In this document: piece by piece, positions 52,916-62,314 of the stretch
Layout of the letters: the number at the start of each line of letters is the position of its first letter
How positions within the stretch are numbered: the first letter of the stretch is position 1
Source: Sphaerotilus sulfidivorans
Lineage (GTDB): Bacteria; Pseudomonadota; Gammaproteobacteria; Burkholderiales; Burkholderiaceae_C
DNA: 64,000 nt
Direction of reading: 5' to 3'
NCBI RefSeq assembly: GCF_013426975.1
Contig: NZ_JACCPY010000010.1
Coordinates: forward strand, 56,900 to 120,899
Made by a program: the position numbers and the translations under genes
Notes under the pieces: model-generated
Seen by the model: the letters and a program-made list of their open reading frames with translations, nothing else
Databases searched by the model: none
Told to the model about the DNA's origin: nothing

Positions 52916-52973
52916 GGCCTGCGCCTCTCCCCTCTCCCCACCTCTCTTCACCCCGAGCAAGAAAGGCTGCGCC

Positions 52974-54242
52974 GTGAGCGAGTTCTACGACGCACTGGAA
53001 ATCCGCGACCCGGCCGAACGCGAGGCGGCGCAGTTCGCGGCGCTGCCGGCTCAGGTGGCGCACGCGCAGGCGGGCACGCCGGCCTTCGCCGAGCTGCTGG
53101 CCGGCATCGATGCCGCCGCGGTGACCGACCGCGCCGCGCTGGCGCGCCTGCCGGTGATCCGCAAAGGCGAGCTGCTCGAGCGGCAGAAGGCGCAGCGGGC
53201 GCAGGACGCCTTCGGCGGCTTCGCCGCGATCGGCTGGCGCGGCCAGGGCCCGGGGCGCGGCGCGCTGCGGGTCTTCCAGTCGCCCGGCCCGATCTACGAG
53301 CCCGAGGGCGCCGGGCGCGACTACTGGCGCATGGCGCGCGCGATCTTCGCCGCGGGATTCCGCGCCGGCGACCTGATCCACAACAGCTTCAGCTACCACC
53401 TGACGCCGGCGGGCTCGATGATGGAGACCGGCGCGCATGCGCTGGGCTGCGCGGTCTTCGCCGGCGGCGTCGGCAACACCGAGCTGCAGCTGCAGGCCAT
53501 GACCGAGCTGCGCCCGCACGGCTACATCGGCACGCCGGGCTTCCTGAAGATCCTGATCGAGAAGGCGGCCGAGACCGGCGCCGACATCGGCTCGCTCACC
53601 AAGGCGCTGGTCAGCGGCGAAGCCTTTCCGCCCAGCCTGCGCGACTGGCTGGCCGAGCGCGGCGTGCAAGGCCACCAGTGCTACGCCACCGCCGACCTCG
53701 GCCTGATCGCCTACGAGACCGCCGCACGCGAGGGCCTGGTGCTCGACGAGGGCGTGATCGTCGAGATCGTGCGTCCCGGCACCGGCGACCCGGTGCCCGA
53801 CGGCGAGGTCGGCGAGGTGGTGGTGACGACGCTGAACCCGGACTACCCGCTGATCCGCTTCGGCACCGGCGACCTGTCGGCCATCCTGCCCGGCCCCTGC
53901 CCGAGCGGCCGCACCGCGCCGCGCATCCGCGGCTGGCTCGGCCGCGCCGACCAGACCACCAAGGTGCGCGGCATGTTCGTGCACCCCTCGCAGGTGGCCG
54001 AGGTGCTGCGCCGGCACCGGGTGGACGGCCTCGGCCGCGCGCGGCTGGTGGTCGAGGGCGAGATGAGCGACGACCGCATGACGCTGCAGGTCGAATGCGC
54101 GCAGGCGCCCGAGGGCCTGGCCGCCCGGCTGGCCGACACGGTGCGCGAGGTGACCAAGCTGCGCGCGGTGATCGTGCTGGCCACGCCGGACAGCCTGCCC
54201 AACGACGGCCGGGTCATCGAGGACCGGCGCAGCTACCGCTGA
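52974..54242 (+). CDS. PaaK-like adenylate-forming protein with altered P-loop
   Basis: The 422-aa protein resembles phenylacetate-CoA ligase over its length (AGFRAGDLIHNSFSYHL, GYIGTPGFLKILIEKA, the IRFGTGDLSAI block, GRADQTTKVRGMFVHPSQV). The nucleotide-binding loop, normally SSGTTGKPT, reads FQSPGPIYEPEG, and the A5 motif is CYATADLG. It may therefore be a CoA ligase with unusual nucleotide binding, or a related enzyme. The GTG at 52974 follows GAAAGG. It closes the ligase-transporter operon, 58 nt after the LivF gene. Confidence 0.72.
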   Translation: MSEFYDALEIRDPAEREAAQFAALPAQVAHAQAGTPAFAELLAGIDAAAVTDRAALARLPVIRKGELLERQKAQRAQDAFGGFAAIGWRGQGPGRGALRVFQSPGPIYEPEGAGRDYWRMARAIFAAGFRAGDLIHNSFSYHLTPAGSMMETGAHALGCAVFAGGVGNTELQLQAMTELRPHGYIGTPGFLKILIEKAAETGADIGSLTKALVSGEAFPPSLRDWLAERGVQGHQCYATADLGLIAYETAAREGLVLDEGVIVEIVRPGTGDPVPDGEVGEVVVTTLNPDYPLIRFGTGDLSAILPGPCPSGRTAPRIRGWLGRADQTTKVRGMFVHPSQVAEVLRRHRVDGLGRARLVVEGEMSDDRMTLQVECAQAPEGLAARLADTVREVTKLRAVIVLATPDSLPNDGRVIEDRRSYR

Positions 54243-54406
54243 ACAACCGGACGGAAGCTGACAGGAACTGACCGCCTTAAGTAGTTTCCGAGATACCGGC
54301 ACCGGCACGGGCCGCTACCATGCGCTCGCGCGCCGGCTCCGGCTGGCGCGCCGATCGATCCACCCGTCCTTGCGGACACACCCAGCCCACAGATCCCGGA
54401 GACCCC

Positions 54407-55378
54407 ATGAAGCGTCTGCTCACGGCCGTGACCCTCGCCACGATGGCCCTTGGCGCCTCGGCCCAGAACTATCCCGAAAAGCCGATCACCATCGTCGTGC
54501 CGTTCGCCGCGGGTGGCCCGACCGACAAGGTGGCCCGCGATCTGGCCGAAGCGATCCGCAAGCCGCTGGGCGGCCAGGTCATCATCGAGAACGTCGCCGG
54601 CGCTGGCGGCACGCTGGGTCACACCAAGGTCGCCAAGGCGAGTGCCGACGGCTACACCCTGCTGCTGGCCCACGTCGCGATGGCCACCGCGCCGGCGCTG
54701 TACCGCAAGCTGCAGTACGACGCGCTCAACGACTTCGAGTACCTGGGCCTCATCAACGAAGTGCCGATGACGCTGATCGCGCGCCCGACGATGCCGGCGG
54801 CCAACTACGCCGACCTCGCCAAGTGGCTCGATGCCAACAAGGGCAAGATCAACCTGGCCAACGCCGGCCTGGGATCGGCCTCGCACCTGTGCGGCCTGCT
54901 GTTCCAGCAGAGCACCAAGATCGACATGACCACCGTGCCGTACAAGGGCACCGGCCCGGCGATGACCGACCTGATCGGCGGCCAGGTCGACCTGATGTGC
55001 GACCAGACCACCAACACCACCAGCCAGATCAGCGGTGGCAAGGTCAAGGCCTATGCGGTCACCACCACCAAGCGCCTGACCGGCGACGCGGTGAAGAACC
55101 TGCCGACCCTGAACGAAGTCGGCCTGAAGGGTTTCAACGTCACCATCTGGCACGGCCTGTACGCGCCGAAGAACACCCCGAAGCCGGTGCTCGACAAGGT
55201 CAACGCCGCGCTGAAGACCGCGCTGAAGGACGCCCAGTTCATCAAGAACCAGGAAGCGCTGGGCGCCGACATCGTCGACGACGGGCGCGTCAACCCGGCC
55301 GAGCACAAGAAGTTCGTCGAGGCCGAGATCGCCAAGTGGGGCCCGGTCATCAAGGCCGCCGGCCAGTACGCCGACTGA
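54407..55378 (+). CDS. Bug-type (tripartite tricarboxylate transporter) substrate-binding protein
   Basis: The 323-aa exported protein has a signal peptide (to about residue 19, ASAQ) and the Bug hallmark YPEKPITIVVPFAAGGPTDKVAR. The GQVIIENVAGAGG, DGYTLL and VPYKGTGPAMTDLIGGQVDLMCD blocks are also present. Such periplasmic proteins bind small organic acids; many in Burkholderiales have no TctAB membrane partners nearby, as here. It lies 164 nt after the ligase operon and is separated from tyrS by a bidirectional terminator, so it is probably a single-gene unit. Confidence 0.92.
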   Translation: MKRLLTAVTLATMALGASAQNYPEKPITIVVPFAAGGPTDKVARDLAEAIRKPLGGQVIIENVAGAGGTLGHTKVAKASADGYTLLLAHVAMATAPALYRKLQYDALNDFEYLGLINEVPMTLIARPTMPAANYADLAKWLDANKGKINLANAGLGSASHLCGLLFQQSTKIDMTTVPYKGTGPAMTDLIGGQVDLMCDQTTNTTSQISGGKVKAYAVTTTKRLTGDAVKNLPTLNEVGLKGFNVTIWHGLYAPKNTPKPVLDKVNAALKTALKDAQFIKNQEALGADIVDDGRVNPAEHKKFVEAEIAKWGPVIKAAGQYAD

Positions 55379-55440
55379 AGGCACCGGCTCAGGCACTGGC
55401 TGCTGCGCACCGGTCTGCCTGAAGCCCGGGAAGAATGAGA

Positions 55441-55462
55441 AAGGGCCGCGGATGCGGCCCTT
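55441..55462. terminator. Bidirectional terminator between the Bug gene and tyrS
   Basis: A perfect 9-bp stem AAGGGCCGC / GCGGCCCTT with a GGAT loop is placed between the two convergent genes. On the plus strand it is followed by TTCTTCTTG and on the minus strand by a short T-containing run, so it can serve both. Confidence 0.72.
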
Positions 55463-55498
55463 CTTCTTGTCGGCACAGGCGCCCAGGCGCCTGGCAGC

Positions 55499-56722
55499 TC
55501 AGCCCAGCGTGACGCGTGCGAACTTGCGCTTGCCCACCTGCACGACCAGGGTGCCGGCCTCGACCTTCAGGCCCTTGTCGCTGACGACCGCGCCGTCGAT
55601 GCGCACGCCGCCCTGCTCGACCATGCGCAGGCCTTCGCTGGACGAAGCCACCAGGTTGGCCTGCTTCAGCAGCGCGCCGATGCCCAGCGGCGCGCCCGAC
55701 AGCGTGACCTCCGGGATCTCGTCCGGAATGCCGCCCTTCGAGCGGTTCTGGAAGTCCTGCTCGGCCGCATCGGCCGCCGCCGCGCCGTGGAAGCGGGTGG
55801 TGATTTCCTTGGCCAGCATCACCTTGGCATCCTTCGGGTTGCGCCCGGCCTCGACCTCGGCCTTCAGCGCCGCGATCTCCGCCTCGCTGCGGAAGCTCAG
55901 CAGCGTGAAGTAGGTCCACATCAGGTCGTCGCTGATCGACAACAGCTTGGCGAACATCGCGTTGGCCGGCTCGCTGATGCCGATGTAGTTGCCCTTGGAC
56001 TTCGACATCTTCTCGACGCCGTCCAGGCCGACCAGCAGCGGCATCGTCAGGATGCACTGCGGCTCCTGGCCGTATTCCTGCTGCAGGTGGCGCCCCATCA
56101 GCAGATTGAACTTCTGGTCCGTGCCGCCCAGTTCCAGATCCGACTTCAGCGCGACCGAGTCATACCCCTGCATCAGGGGGTACAGGAACTCGTGCACCGA
56201 GATCGGCGTGCCGGCCTTGAAGCGCTTGGTGAAGTCGTCGCGCTCCATCATGCGCGCCACCGTGTAGCGGCTGGCCAGCTCGATCATGCCGCGCGCGCCC
56301 AGCGGGTCGCACCACTCGGCGTTGTAGCGGATCTCGGTGCGCGCCGGGTCCAGCACCAGGCTGGCCTGGCGGTAGTAGGTCTCCGCGTTGACCTTGATCT
56401 GCTCGGCCGTCAGAGGAGGACGCGTGGTGTTGCGGCCCGACGGATCGCCGATCATCGAGGTGAAGTCGCCGATCAGGAAGATCACCTGATGCCCCAGATC
56501 CTGCAGCTGGCGCATCTTGTTGAGCACCACGGTGTGCCCGAGGTGGATGTCGGGCGCCGTCGGATCCAGGCCCAGCTTGATGCGCAGCGGCTGGCCGGTG
56601 CGCTGCGAGCGCTGCAGTTTCCCGATCCACTCCGGCTGCGGCAGCAGCTCATCGCAACCACGCAACGTGACTTCCAGCGCTTTCCGCACTGAATCTTCGA
56701 TTTCGGTTAAATCTTGGCGCAT
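55499..56722 (-). CDS. tyrS: Tyrosyl-tRNA synthetase
   Basis: The 407-aa class I synthetase charges tRNA-Tyr. The HIGH-type motif is [10 protein letters not shown], the KMSKS motif is exact ([10 protein letters not shown]), and GGTDQKFN lies in between. A C-terminal S4 RNA-binding domain begins near residue 345. It is divergent from the M23 peptidase gene, the usual neighbourhood. The start at 56722 gives the normal length. Confidence 0.96.
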   Translation of the reverse strand: MRQDLTEIEDSVRKALEVTLRGCDELLPQPEWIGKLQRSQRTGQPLRIKLGLDPTAPDIHLGHTVVLNKMRQLQDLGHQVIFLIGDFTSMIGDPSGRNTTRPPLTAEQIKVNAETYYRQASLVLDPARTEIRYNAEWCDPLGARGMIELASRYTVARMMERDDFTKRFKAGTPISVHEFLYPLMQGYDSVALKSDLELGGTDQKFNLLMGRHLQQEYGQEPQCILTMPLLVGLDGVEKMSKSKGNYIGISEPANAMFAKLLSISDDLMWTYFTLLSFRSEAEIAALKAEVEAGRNPKDAKVMLAKEITTRFHGAAAADAAEQDFQNRSKGGIPDEIPEVTLSGAPLGIGALLKQANLVASSSEGLRMVEQGGVRIDGAVVSDKGLKVEAGTLVVQVGKRKFARVTLG

Positions 56723-56744
56723 GAGTGAAACGGGGGGTTATTGG

Positions 56745-56773
56745 TTCGTAACTTCGAAGTGCGTGGGTATACT
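56745..56773 (+). promoter_or_regulatory. Probable promoter of the M23 peptidase-anmK operon
   Basis: TTCGTA and TATACT are separated by 17 nt, and a TG lies two bases before the -10. It would start transcription near 56780, leaving a 5' leader of about 145 nt. The leader holds no structure I recognise. Confidence 0.45.
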
Positions 56774-56926
56774 GGTCCGGTTTCGCAGATCAAGACAGAA
56801 CCAAGAACAACAGACACCAACGAGAGCGGGTCCCGGATTCTAGAGCGTCAGTCCCAGCCGGCACGAGCCACCGGCGGGTGGCGAGCACGGAGGGAGAACC
56901 GGGGGCCGGACGTCAATCCGGGAAGA

Positions 56927-58384
56927 ATGCGCCCGCGCACCTTCCACGAACCAAGAACATCGCTCGTGAACAAACTGGGTGAAAAGGTGCGCCTGCAGCT
57001 GGCGCATGCCGATCTCACGATCCGTCGACATCCGAAGACCTTCAGCGCGATCGTCACGGCCGCACTGACCTTCAGCGGCGTGACCGCCTTCGGCGTGGCA
57101 CCGCTGAGCATGATCGACTCGACGCCGAAGAACGTGCAGACCGTCGTCGAGACGGTCACGCCGAGCGGCCTCGACGAGCAGGCCGAGGCGCTGGCCGAGT
57201 ACGAGATGCTGCTGCATCGCACCGACCTGACCCGCTCGACCGACACCGCCGACACCCTGCTGCGGCGCCTGGGCGTGTCCGATCCGGAGGCTGCGCAATT
57301 CTTGCGGACCGACCCGGCGGCACGCACCATCCTTTCGGGCAGGCCCGGCAAGATGCTGCAGGCGGTGACCGAATCGACGCCCGGCGGCGGTCAGCTCCAG
57401 GAGCTGGTCGTGCGCGGCCCGGCCGCCGACAGCGCGCAGAACAGCACCCATTTCACCCGCATCACCGTGCGCCGCGACGACAGCGGCCTGAAGGCGACCA
57501 GCGAGCAGCTACCGATGCAGGTCGAGACCCGCACCGGCGCCGCGACGATCAGCTCGACGCTGTTCGCCGCCGCCGACGAGGCGCGTCTGCCCGATGCGGT
57601 CACCGGCCAGATCGCCGAGATGTTCGGCAGCGACATCGACTTCCGCCGCGAGCTGCGCAAGGGCGACCGCTTCTCGGTGGTCTACGAGACGATGACCGCC
57701 GATGGCGAGCCGGTCACCTGGGGCACCTCCTCCGGTCGGGTGCTGGCCGCGCGCTTCATCAACGGCAACGACACCCATGCGGCGGTCTGGTTCCAGGAGC
57801 CGGGCACCAAGGGCGCCTACTTCAGTCCGGACGGCAAGAGCAAGGCCAAGGCCTTCCTGGCCTCGCCGCTGGCCTTCTCGCGGGTCACCTCCGGCTTCGC
57901 GATGCGCTTCCACCCGATCATGCAGACCTGGCGCGCCCACCTGGGCGTCGACTATGGCGCGCCGACCGGCACGCCGGTGCGGGTGGTCGGCGACGGCGTG
58001 GTCGACTTCGCCGGCGTGCAGAACGGCTACGGCAACGTGGTCATCGTCAAGCACAGCGGCGACCGCGCCACCGTCTACGCCCACCTGAGCCGCATCGACG
58101 TGCGCAAGGGCCAGTCGGTCAGCCAGAGCGACCTGATCGGCGCGGTCGGCGCCACCGGCTGGGCCACCGGCCCGCACCTGCACTTCGAGTTCAAGGTCAA
58201 GGGCGCCCACGTCGACCCGATGCAGATCGCCCGTGCCGCCCAGGCCACCGAGCTGTCCGCCGCGGCGCGTGCCCGCTTCGACAGCATGTCGCGCCAGCTG
58301 CAGGAGCAGCTCGCCAGCGCCGAGCGCGATCAGGCCACCCGCTCGGCCAGCGCTGCGGTGCCGCGCCGCCAGCGCATGGAATGA
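56927..58384 (+). CDS. M23 family metallopeptidase (LytM-type murein hydrolase)
   Basis: The 485-aa protein has an N-terminal membrane anchor (about 45-65), a long linker and a C-terminal LytM domain. The zinc site is intact: H in MRFHPIMQTW, D in HLGVDYGAPTG, and HLHFE near the end, with YAHLS in between. It cuts peptidoglycan crosslinks in the periplasm. I use the ATG at 56927; a GTG at 56966 is an alternative start nearer the membrane helix. It overlaps anmK by four bases, which fits a joint role in wall turnover and recycling. Confidence 0.88.
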   Translation: MRPRTFHEPRTSLVNKLGEKVRLQLAHADLTIRRHPKTFSAIVTAALTFSGVTAFGVAPLSMIDSTPKNVQTVVETVTPSGLDEQAEALAEYEMLLHRTDLTRSTDTADTLLRRLGVSDPEAAQFLRTDPAARTILSGRPGKMLQAVTESTPGGGQLQELVVRGPAADSAQNSTHFTRITVRRDDSGLKATSEQLPMQVETRTGAATISSTLFAAADEARLPDAVTGQIAEMFGSDIDFRRELRKGDRFSVVYETMTADGEPVTWGTSSGRVLAARFINGNDTHAAVWFQEPGTKGAYFSPDGKSKAKAFLASPLAFSRVTSGFAMRFHPIMQTWRAHLGVDYGAPTGTPVRVVGDGVVDFAGVQNGYGNVVIVKHSGDRATVYAHLSRIDVRKGQSVSQSDLIGAVGATGWATGPHLHFEFKVKGAHVDPMQIARAAQATELSAAARARFDSMSRQLQEQLASAERDQATRSASAAVPRRQRME

Positions 58385-59502
58385 GCGACGGCGAGCTCTT
58401 CGTCGGCCTGATGTCGGGCACCTCGCTCGACGGGATCGACGGCGTGCTGTGCCGCATCGGTGCCGACGGCTCCTGGCAGACGCTGATCGCGCATGTGCAC
58501 CAGCCGTTTGCGCCGGCATGGCGTGAACAGCTGATGGCGCTGCAGGCCAGCGGCCCCGACGAGCTGCACCGCGGCGCACTGGCTGCCAATGCGGTGGCCC
58601 GGGCCTATGCCGCGGTGGTCGCGCGGGTGCTCCAGGAAAGTGCCACGCCGGCCACGGCGATCCGCGCGATCGGCGCCCATGGTCAGACGGTGCGCCATCA
58701 GCCCGGCCTGCACGACGGCTGCGGCTACACGGTGCAGCTGCTCAACGGCGCGCTGCTGGCCGAACTGACCGCCATCGACGTGGTCTGCGACCTGCGCAGC
58801 CGCGATGTCGCCGCCGGCGGCCAGGGCGCCCCGCTGGTGCCGATGTTCCATCAGGGCATCTTCGGGGGCGACGGCCAGGCTCGCGCGATCATCAACATCG
58901 GCGGCATCTCGAACCTGACGGTGCTGCGCCCTGGCCAGCCGCCGCGCGGCTTCGACTGCGGCCCCGGCAACGCGCTGATGGACCACTGGATCGAGCACCA
59001 TCAGGGCTGCGCCTATGACGCGGACGGCGCCTGGGCTGCACGCGGCCATGTCGACACCGCGCTGCTGGCGCGGCTGCTCGACGAGTCCTATTTCCGCCAG
59101 CCTGCCCCGAAAAGCACCGGCCGCGACCTGTTCCGGCCCGAATGGCTGCAGCCCCGGCTGGCGGCCGGCGGACCGATGGCGCCAATCGACGTGCAGGCCA
59201 CGCTGTGCGAGCTGACCGCCCGCGCCATCGCCGACGATGTGCGCCGCGAGGCCGCGGAGGCCACCGAGCTGCTGGTGTGCGGCGGCGGTGCGCTCAACCG
59301 TCACCTGATGGCGCGCCTGCAGGCCCTGCTGCCTGGCCTGCCGGTGCGGCCGACCGACACGCGCGGCCTGCCGGTCATGCAGGTCGAGGCCGCCGCCTTC
59401 GCCTGGCTGGCGAGCATGCAGGTGCACCGCCGCCCGGCCGGCGAGCCGGCGGTGACCGGCGCACGCGGCCCGCGCATTCTCGGCGCGCTCTATCCAGCCT
59501 GA
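58381..59502 (+). CDS. anmK: Anhydro-N-acetylmuramic acid kinase
   Basis: The 373-aa cytoplasmic sugar kinase phosphorylates and opens 1,6-anhydro-MurNAc released from cell-wall recycling. Signature segments are the N-terminal FVGLMSGTSLDGIDGVL, IGAHGQTVRHQP, INIGGISNLTVL, FDCGPGNALMD and the C-terminal LLVCGGGALNRHLM. The ATG overlaps the peptidase stop (ATGA). Confidence 0.95.
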   Translation: MSDGELFVGLMSGTSLDGIDGVLCRIGADGSWQTLIAHVHQPFAPAWREQLMALQASGPDELHRGALAANAVARAYAAVVARVLQESATPATAIRAIGAHGQTVRHQPGLHDGCGYTVQLLNGALLAELTAIDVVCDLRSRDVAAGGQGAPLVPMFHQGIFGGDGQARAIINIGGISNLTVLRPGQPPRGFDCGPGNALMDHWIEHHQGCAYDADGAWAARGHVDTALLARLLDESYFRQPAPKSTGRDLFRPEWLQPRLAAGGPMAPIDVQATLCELTARAIADDVRREAAEATELLVCGGGALNRHLMARLQALLPGLPVRPTDTRGLPVMQVEAAAFAWLASMQVHRRPAGEPAVTGARGPRILGALYPA

Positions 59503-59507
59503 AACGA

Positions 59508-59533
59508 CACAGGCCGCCCGAAGGCGGCCTGTG
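59508..59533. terminator. Bidirectional hairpin between anmK and erpA
   Basis: A perfect 11-bp stem CACAGGCCGCC / GGCGGCCTGTG with a CGAA tetraloop lies between the two convergent genes. There is no long U-run on either strand; it probably ends both transcripts with help from Rho or stem strength alone. Confidence 0.58.
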
Positions 59534-59558
59534 CATCGGATTCAGGGCCGGCGTGCGC

Positions 59559-59933
59559 TCAGACAGAGAAGCTCGAACCGCAACCGCAGGTGGTGGTCGC
59601 GTTCGGGTTCTTGATGACGAACTGCGAGCCGCTCAGGTCTTCCTTGTAGTCGATCTCGGCGCCCGTCAGGTACTGCAGGCTCATGGCGTCAATCAGCAGG
59701 GTCACGCCGTTCTTCGACATCTGGGTGTCGTCATCGTTGACGATCTCGTCGAAGGTGAAGCCGTACTGGAAGCCGGAGCAGCCGCCGCCCTGCACGAACA
59801 CGCGCAGCTTCAGGTCGGGATTGCCTTCCTCGGCCACCAGATCGGCCACCTTGGCGGCAGCGCTGTCGGTGAAGACGATCGGGGCGGGCAGGTCGGTGAA
59901 AGAGGTGTCGAGGGTTTCGGCGACGGCGCTCAT
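59559..59933 (-). CDS. erpA: Iron-sulfur cluster insertion protein ErpA (A-type carrier)
   Basis: The 124-aa A-type carrier delivers Fe-S clusters to target enzymes. The three ligand cysteines are in GGGCSGFQY and the CGCG near the end. The ATG at 59933 has GGAG in front; the codon before it is TTG and could serve as an alternative start. It closes the bactofilin operon, 31 nt after that gene. Confidence 0.94.
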   Translation of the reverse strand: MSAVAETLDTSFTDLPAPIVFTDSAAAKVADLVAEEGNPDLKLRVFVQGGGCSGFQYGFTFDEIVNDDDTQMSKNGVTLLIDAMSLQYLTGAEIDYKEDLSGSQFVIKNPNATTTCGCGSSFSV

Positions 59934-59964
59934 CAAGGGCTCCGGTGGAAGTGAAGGTCGGTGA

Positions 59965-60393
59965 TCAGTTCTTGTCGCTGCCGGTGGCCAGCAGCTTGAG
60001 AGCAGGCTTGTCGTCGGTCGTCACGGCATCGGCGCGGGCGCCCTTCGACAGCGGGTGCAAGGCACCTTCGATGGTAGCACCCTGGTGCATCTCGAGCGCC
60101 TCGTAGACGACATCGCCCTGGATGTGCGCCTTGGGCTGCAGCTCGAGCAGCACGCTGGACTCGATCGGCCCGACAACAGCGCCATTGATGATGACATGAC
60201 CGGCCTTGACCGTGCCGGTGACCCTGGCTTTCTCGCTGATCACCAGGATGCTGGTGCTGCCGGCATCCGCCACCACATCGCCCTGGACCTCGCCGTCGAT
60301 GCGCAGGCCGCCGCTGAAGCTCAGCGTGCCCTGGATGACGGTGCCTTCGCCGATCAGGCTGCGGATCGCGGGCTGCTTCTTGGAACTGAACAT
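59965..60393 (-). CDS. Bactofilin (polymer-forming cytoskeletal protein)
   Basis: The 142-aa protein has the bactofilin right-handed beta-helix core with repeated [22 protein letters not shown] and [12 protein letters not shown] turns. Short unstructured ends flank it. Bactofilins form filaments at the membrane and guide wall synthesis or polar structures. The start at 60393 gives [18 protein letters not shown], a typical N-terminus. It lies in an operon with a DUF6776-type protein and erpA, and near the murein hydrolase and anmK. Confidence 0.92.
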   Translation of the reverse strand: MFSSKKQPAIRSLIGEGTVIQGTLSFSGGLRIDGEVQGDVVADAGSTSILVISEKARVTGTVKAGHVIINGAVVGPIESSVLLELQPKAHIQGDVVYEALEMHQGATIEGALHPLSKGARADAVTTDDKPALKLLATGSDKN

Positions 60394-60460
60394 GGAATCA
60401 ATCCTGTCGAGATGAGGTTGAAAGGTGCAGAAAAGCGGGCGCAGACCGGCAGGCGCGCCC

Positions 60461-61174
60461 TCAGAGCCGGGCGGTCTCGGCGACCAGCAGGCGACCGTCC
60501 GCGTCGAGCACCCGGAACTCCACCTGCCGGACCGAGACGCCCGACGGATACTCCACCACACCGTCGAGACGCAGGTACTGCCTGATGTCGATGGTCTGGT
60601 TCGGTCGGGACACGGTCTGCGACCAGGGCTTTCCGTCAGAGGACCCGACAAGTACCAGATCGTAGCGCCCCTTGAGCCCGGCGGGCTGCCCGAGCGCCTG
60701 CATCAGCAGCGCCTGATAGCGCAGCCGCTGCGGCCCGTCGGCCTGCAGCTGCAGTCCGCGCACCGACAGCGGCCGGTTGTCGGTCGGCGCCGGCATCATC
60801 TTCTCGAGAAAGCCGATGTCGCGGGTCAATGCGAGGTTCTCGACCTCCAGCACCTTGACCCGGGCCGCCAGCGCCTCCTGGGCAGTGCGGGAGGCGGTCA
60901 GCAGGCTGTCGGCGGCATTGGCGACCGACACCGCGCGCTGGTGCTCTTCACGCAGCCGCTCGACCTCCTCGCGCAGCAGGCGCAGCTCCGCACCCGCATC
61001 ACGCCCCAGCCCGGCGATCTCGCGGCCGTATTCATAGGTCCAGACCGCCACCGCAGCCGAGCCGCCCATCATCAGCGCCAGCACCAGCCAGCGGATCGGC
61101 CAGGGCAGCCGGCTGCGCACCGTGACCCGGGGTGCGCTCACCGACAGCCGGCGGCGCAGCAGTTTCCATCGCAT
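60461..61174 (-). CDS. DUF6776-like membrane protein with coiled coil
   Basis: The 237-aa protein has a basic N-terminus, one membrane helix (about 27-47), a coiled coil of about 70 residues (LRLLREEVERLREEHQ...KVLEVENLALTRDIGFLEKM) and a beta-rich C-terminal domain. It is regularly found before bactofilin and erpA in betaproteobacteria; its function is unknown. The order suggests a membrane partner of the bactofilin filament, which is inference. Confidence 0.7.
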   Translation of the reverse strand: MRWKLLRRRLSVSAPRVTVRSRLPWPIRWLVLALMMGGSAAVAVWTYEYGREIAGLGRDAGAELRLLREEVERLREEHQRAVSVANAADSLLTASRTAQEALAARVKVLEVENLALTRDIGFLEKMMPAPTDNRPLSVRGLQLQADGPQRLRYQALLMQALGQPAGLKGRYDLVLVGSSDGKPWSQTVSRPNQTIDIRQYLRLDGVVEYPSGVSVRQVEFRVLDADGRLLVAETARL

Positions 61175-61260
61175 TCAAGATCCTGATCAGCAGCAACATC
61201 CTGTTGCACAGGCCCGAACGATACGACAGAGTTCCACTGCGGTCAGCACCACAGCGGCGC

Positions 61261-61292
61261 AAAAAGCAGAAGGCCACCCGAGGGTGGCCTTC
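61261..61292 (-). terminator. Intrinsic terminator of the rplM-rpsI operon
   Basis: A 10-bp stem GAAGGCCACC / GGTGGCCTTC (arms 61269-61278 and 61283-61292, loop CGAG) lies on the minus strand after rpsI. It is followed by TGC and five T. The segment 61266-61292 is identical over 27 bases to the terminator of the major porin gene at 22584-22610. Confidence 0.88.
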
Positions 61293-61355
61293 GATGCTGC
61301 AGGGCCTGCCGGATCTGCCCGAAAGCAGAACCTGGCGGCAGGCAGTGCAGGAGGA

Positions 61356-61748
61356 TCAGCGCTTGCTGAACTGCTTGCGGCGACGCGCGCCGTGCAGACC
61401 GACCTTCTTGCGCTCGACTTCACGAGCGTCGCGGGTCACAAAGCCGGCGTTGCTCAGCTCGGGCTTCAGGCTCGCGTCGTAGTCGATCAGAGCGCGGGTC
61501 ACGCCGTGGCGCACAGCGCCGGCCTGACCGGACTCGCCACCACCGTGCACGTTGACCTTGATGTCGAAGGCTTCGACATTGTTGGTCAGCGCCAGCGGCT
61601 GCTTGACGATCATGATCGAGGTCTGACGGCCGAAGTACTGCTCGACCGGCTTGCCATTGACCGTGATCTGGCCCGTGCCCTTCTTGATGAAGACACGTGC
61701 GACCGACGACTTGCGACGGCCCGTGCCGTAGTTCCAATCACCAATCAT
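61356..61748 (-). CDS. rpsI: 30S ribosomal protein S9
   Basis: The 130-aa protein starts [22 protein letters not shown], contains the [19 protein letters not shown] block, and ends with the conserved C-terminal tail RRRKQFSKR that reaches into the decoding centre. It follows rplM by 10 nt, the universal L13-S9 pair. Confidence 0.97.
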   Translation of the reverse strand: MIGDWNYGTGRRKSSVARVFIKKGTGQITVNGKPVEQYFGRQTSIMIVKQPLALTNNVEAFDIKVNVHGGGESGQAGAVRHGVTRALIDYDASLKPELSNAGFVTRDAREVERKKVGLHGARRRKQFSKR

Positions 61749-61758
61749 TGTCGGCTCC

Positions 61759-62187
61759 TCAGATGTCCAGCGACTTGGGCTGCTGAGCGGTGTGCGGGTG
61801 CTCGGTGCCCGCGTAGACCTTCAGCTTCTTGATCATCGCGTAGCCCAGCGGGCCCTTCGGCAGCATGCCCTTGACGGCCTTCTCGATGGCGCGACCCGGG
61901 TGCTTGGCCTGCATGTCCTTGAACTTGGTGCCGTAGATGCCGCCCGGGTGACCGGTATGGCGGTAGTACACCTTCTGTTCGGCCTTGTTGCCCGTGACAC
62001 GGATCTTGTCCGCATTGACGATGACGATGTAGTCACCGGTGTCCACGTGAGGCGTGTAAATGGCCTTGTGCTTGCCGCGCAGGCGGAGGGCGACTTCGCT
62101 GGCCACCCGTCCGAGAACCTTGTCCGTTGCGTCAATCACAAACCACTCATGCACGACCTCGGCCGGCTTGGCGCTGAAAGTCTTCAT
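61759..62187 (-). CDS. rplM: 50S ribosomal protein L13
   Basis: The 142-aa protein starts [20 protein letters not shown]. It has the conserved [34 protein letters not shown] and [10 protein letters not shown] segments. The ATG at 62187 gives normal length. The 5' leader is long (about 130 nt if the promoter call is right), as expected for an operon with autogenous control. Confidence 0.97.
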   Translation of the reverse strand: MKTFSAKPAEVVHEWFVIDATDKVLGRVASEVALRLRGKHKAIYTPHVDTGDYIVIVNADKIRVTGNKAEQKVYYRHTGHPGGIYGTKFKDMQAKHPGRAIEKAVKGMLPKGPLGYAMIKKLKVYAGTEHPHTAQQPKSLDI

Positions 62188-62314
62188 GGCAAATCTCTTT
62201 GCTTCAGGGGTCTGCTGGCTGCTTGATCCGGGCCCTCGGCGCTGCTTGTGAACGCAGCCTCTCAGGTCTCCGGCCAGATCTCTCGATCCGTCTTCCCCGT
62301 GCAGCCAATGACGG

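Noticed and set aside
49877..52960. A 1027-codon minus-strand open frame opposite livM, livK and livF
   Set aside because: It covers three well-supported transporter genes and translates to His/Arg/Gln-rich sequence typical of antisense frames in GC-rich DNA.
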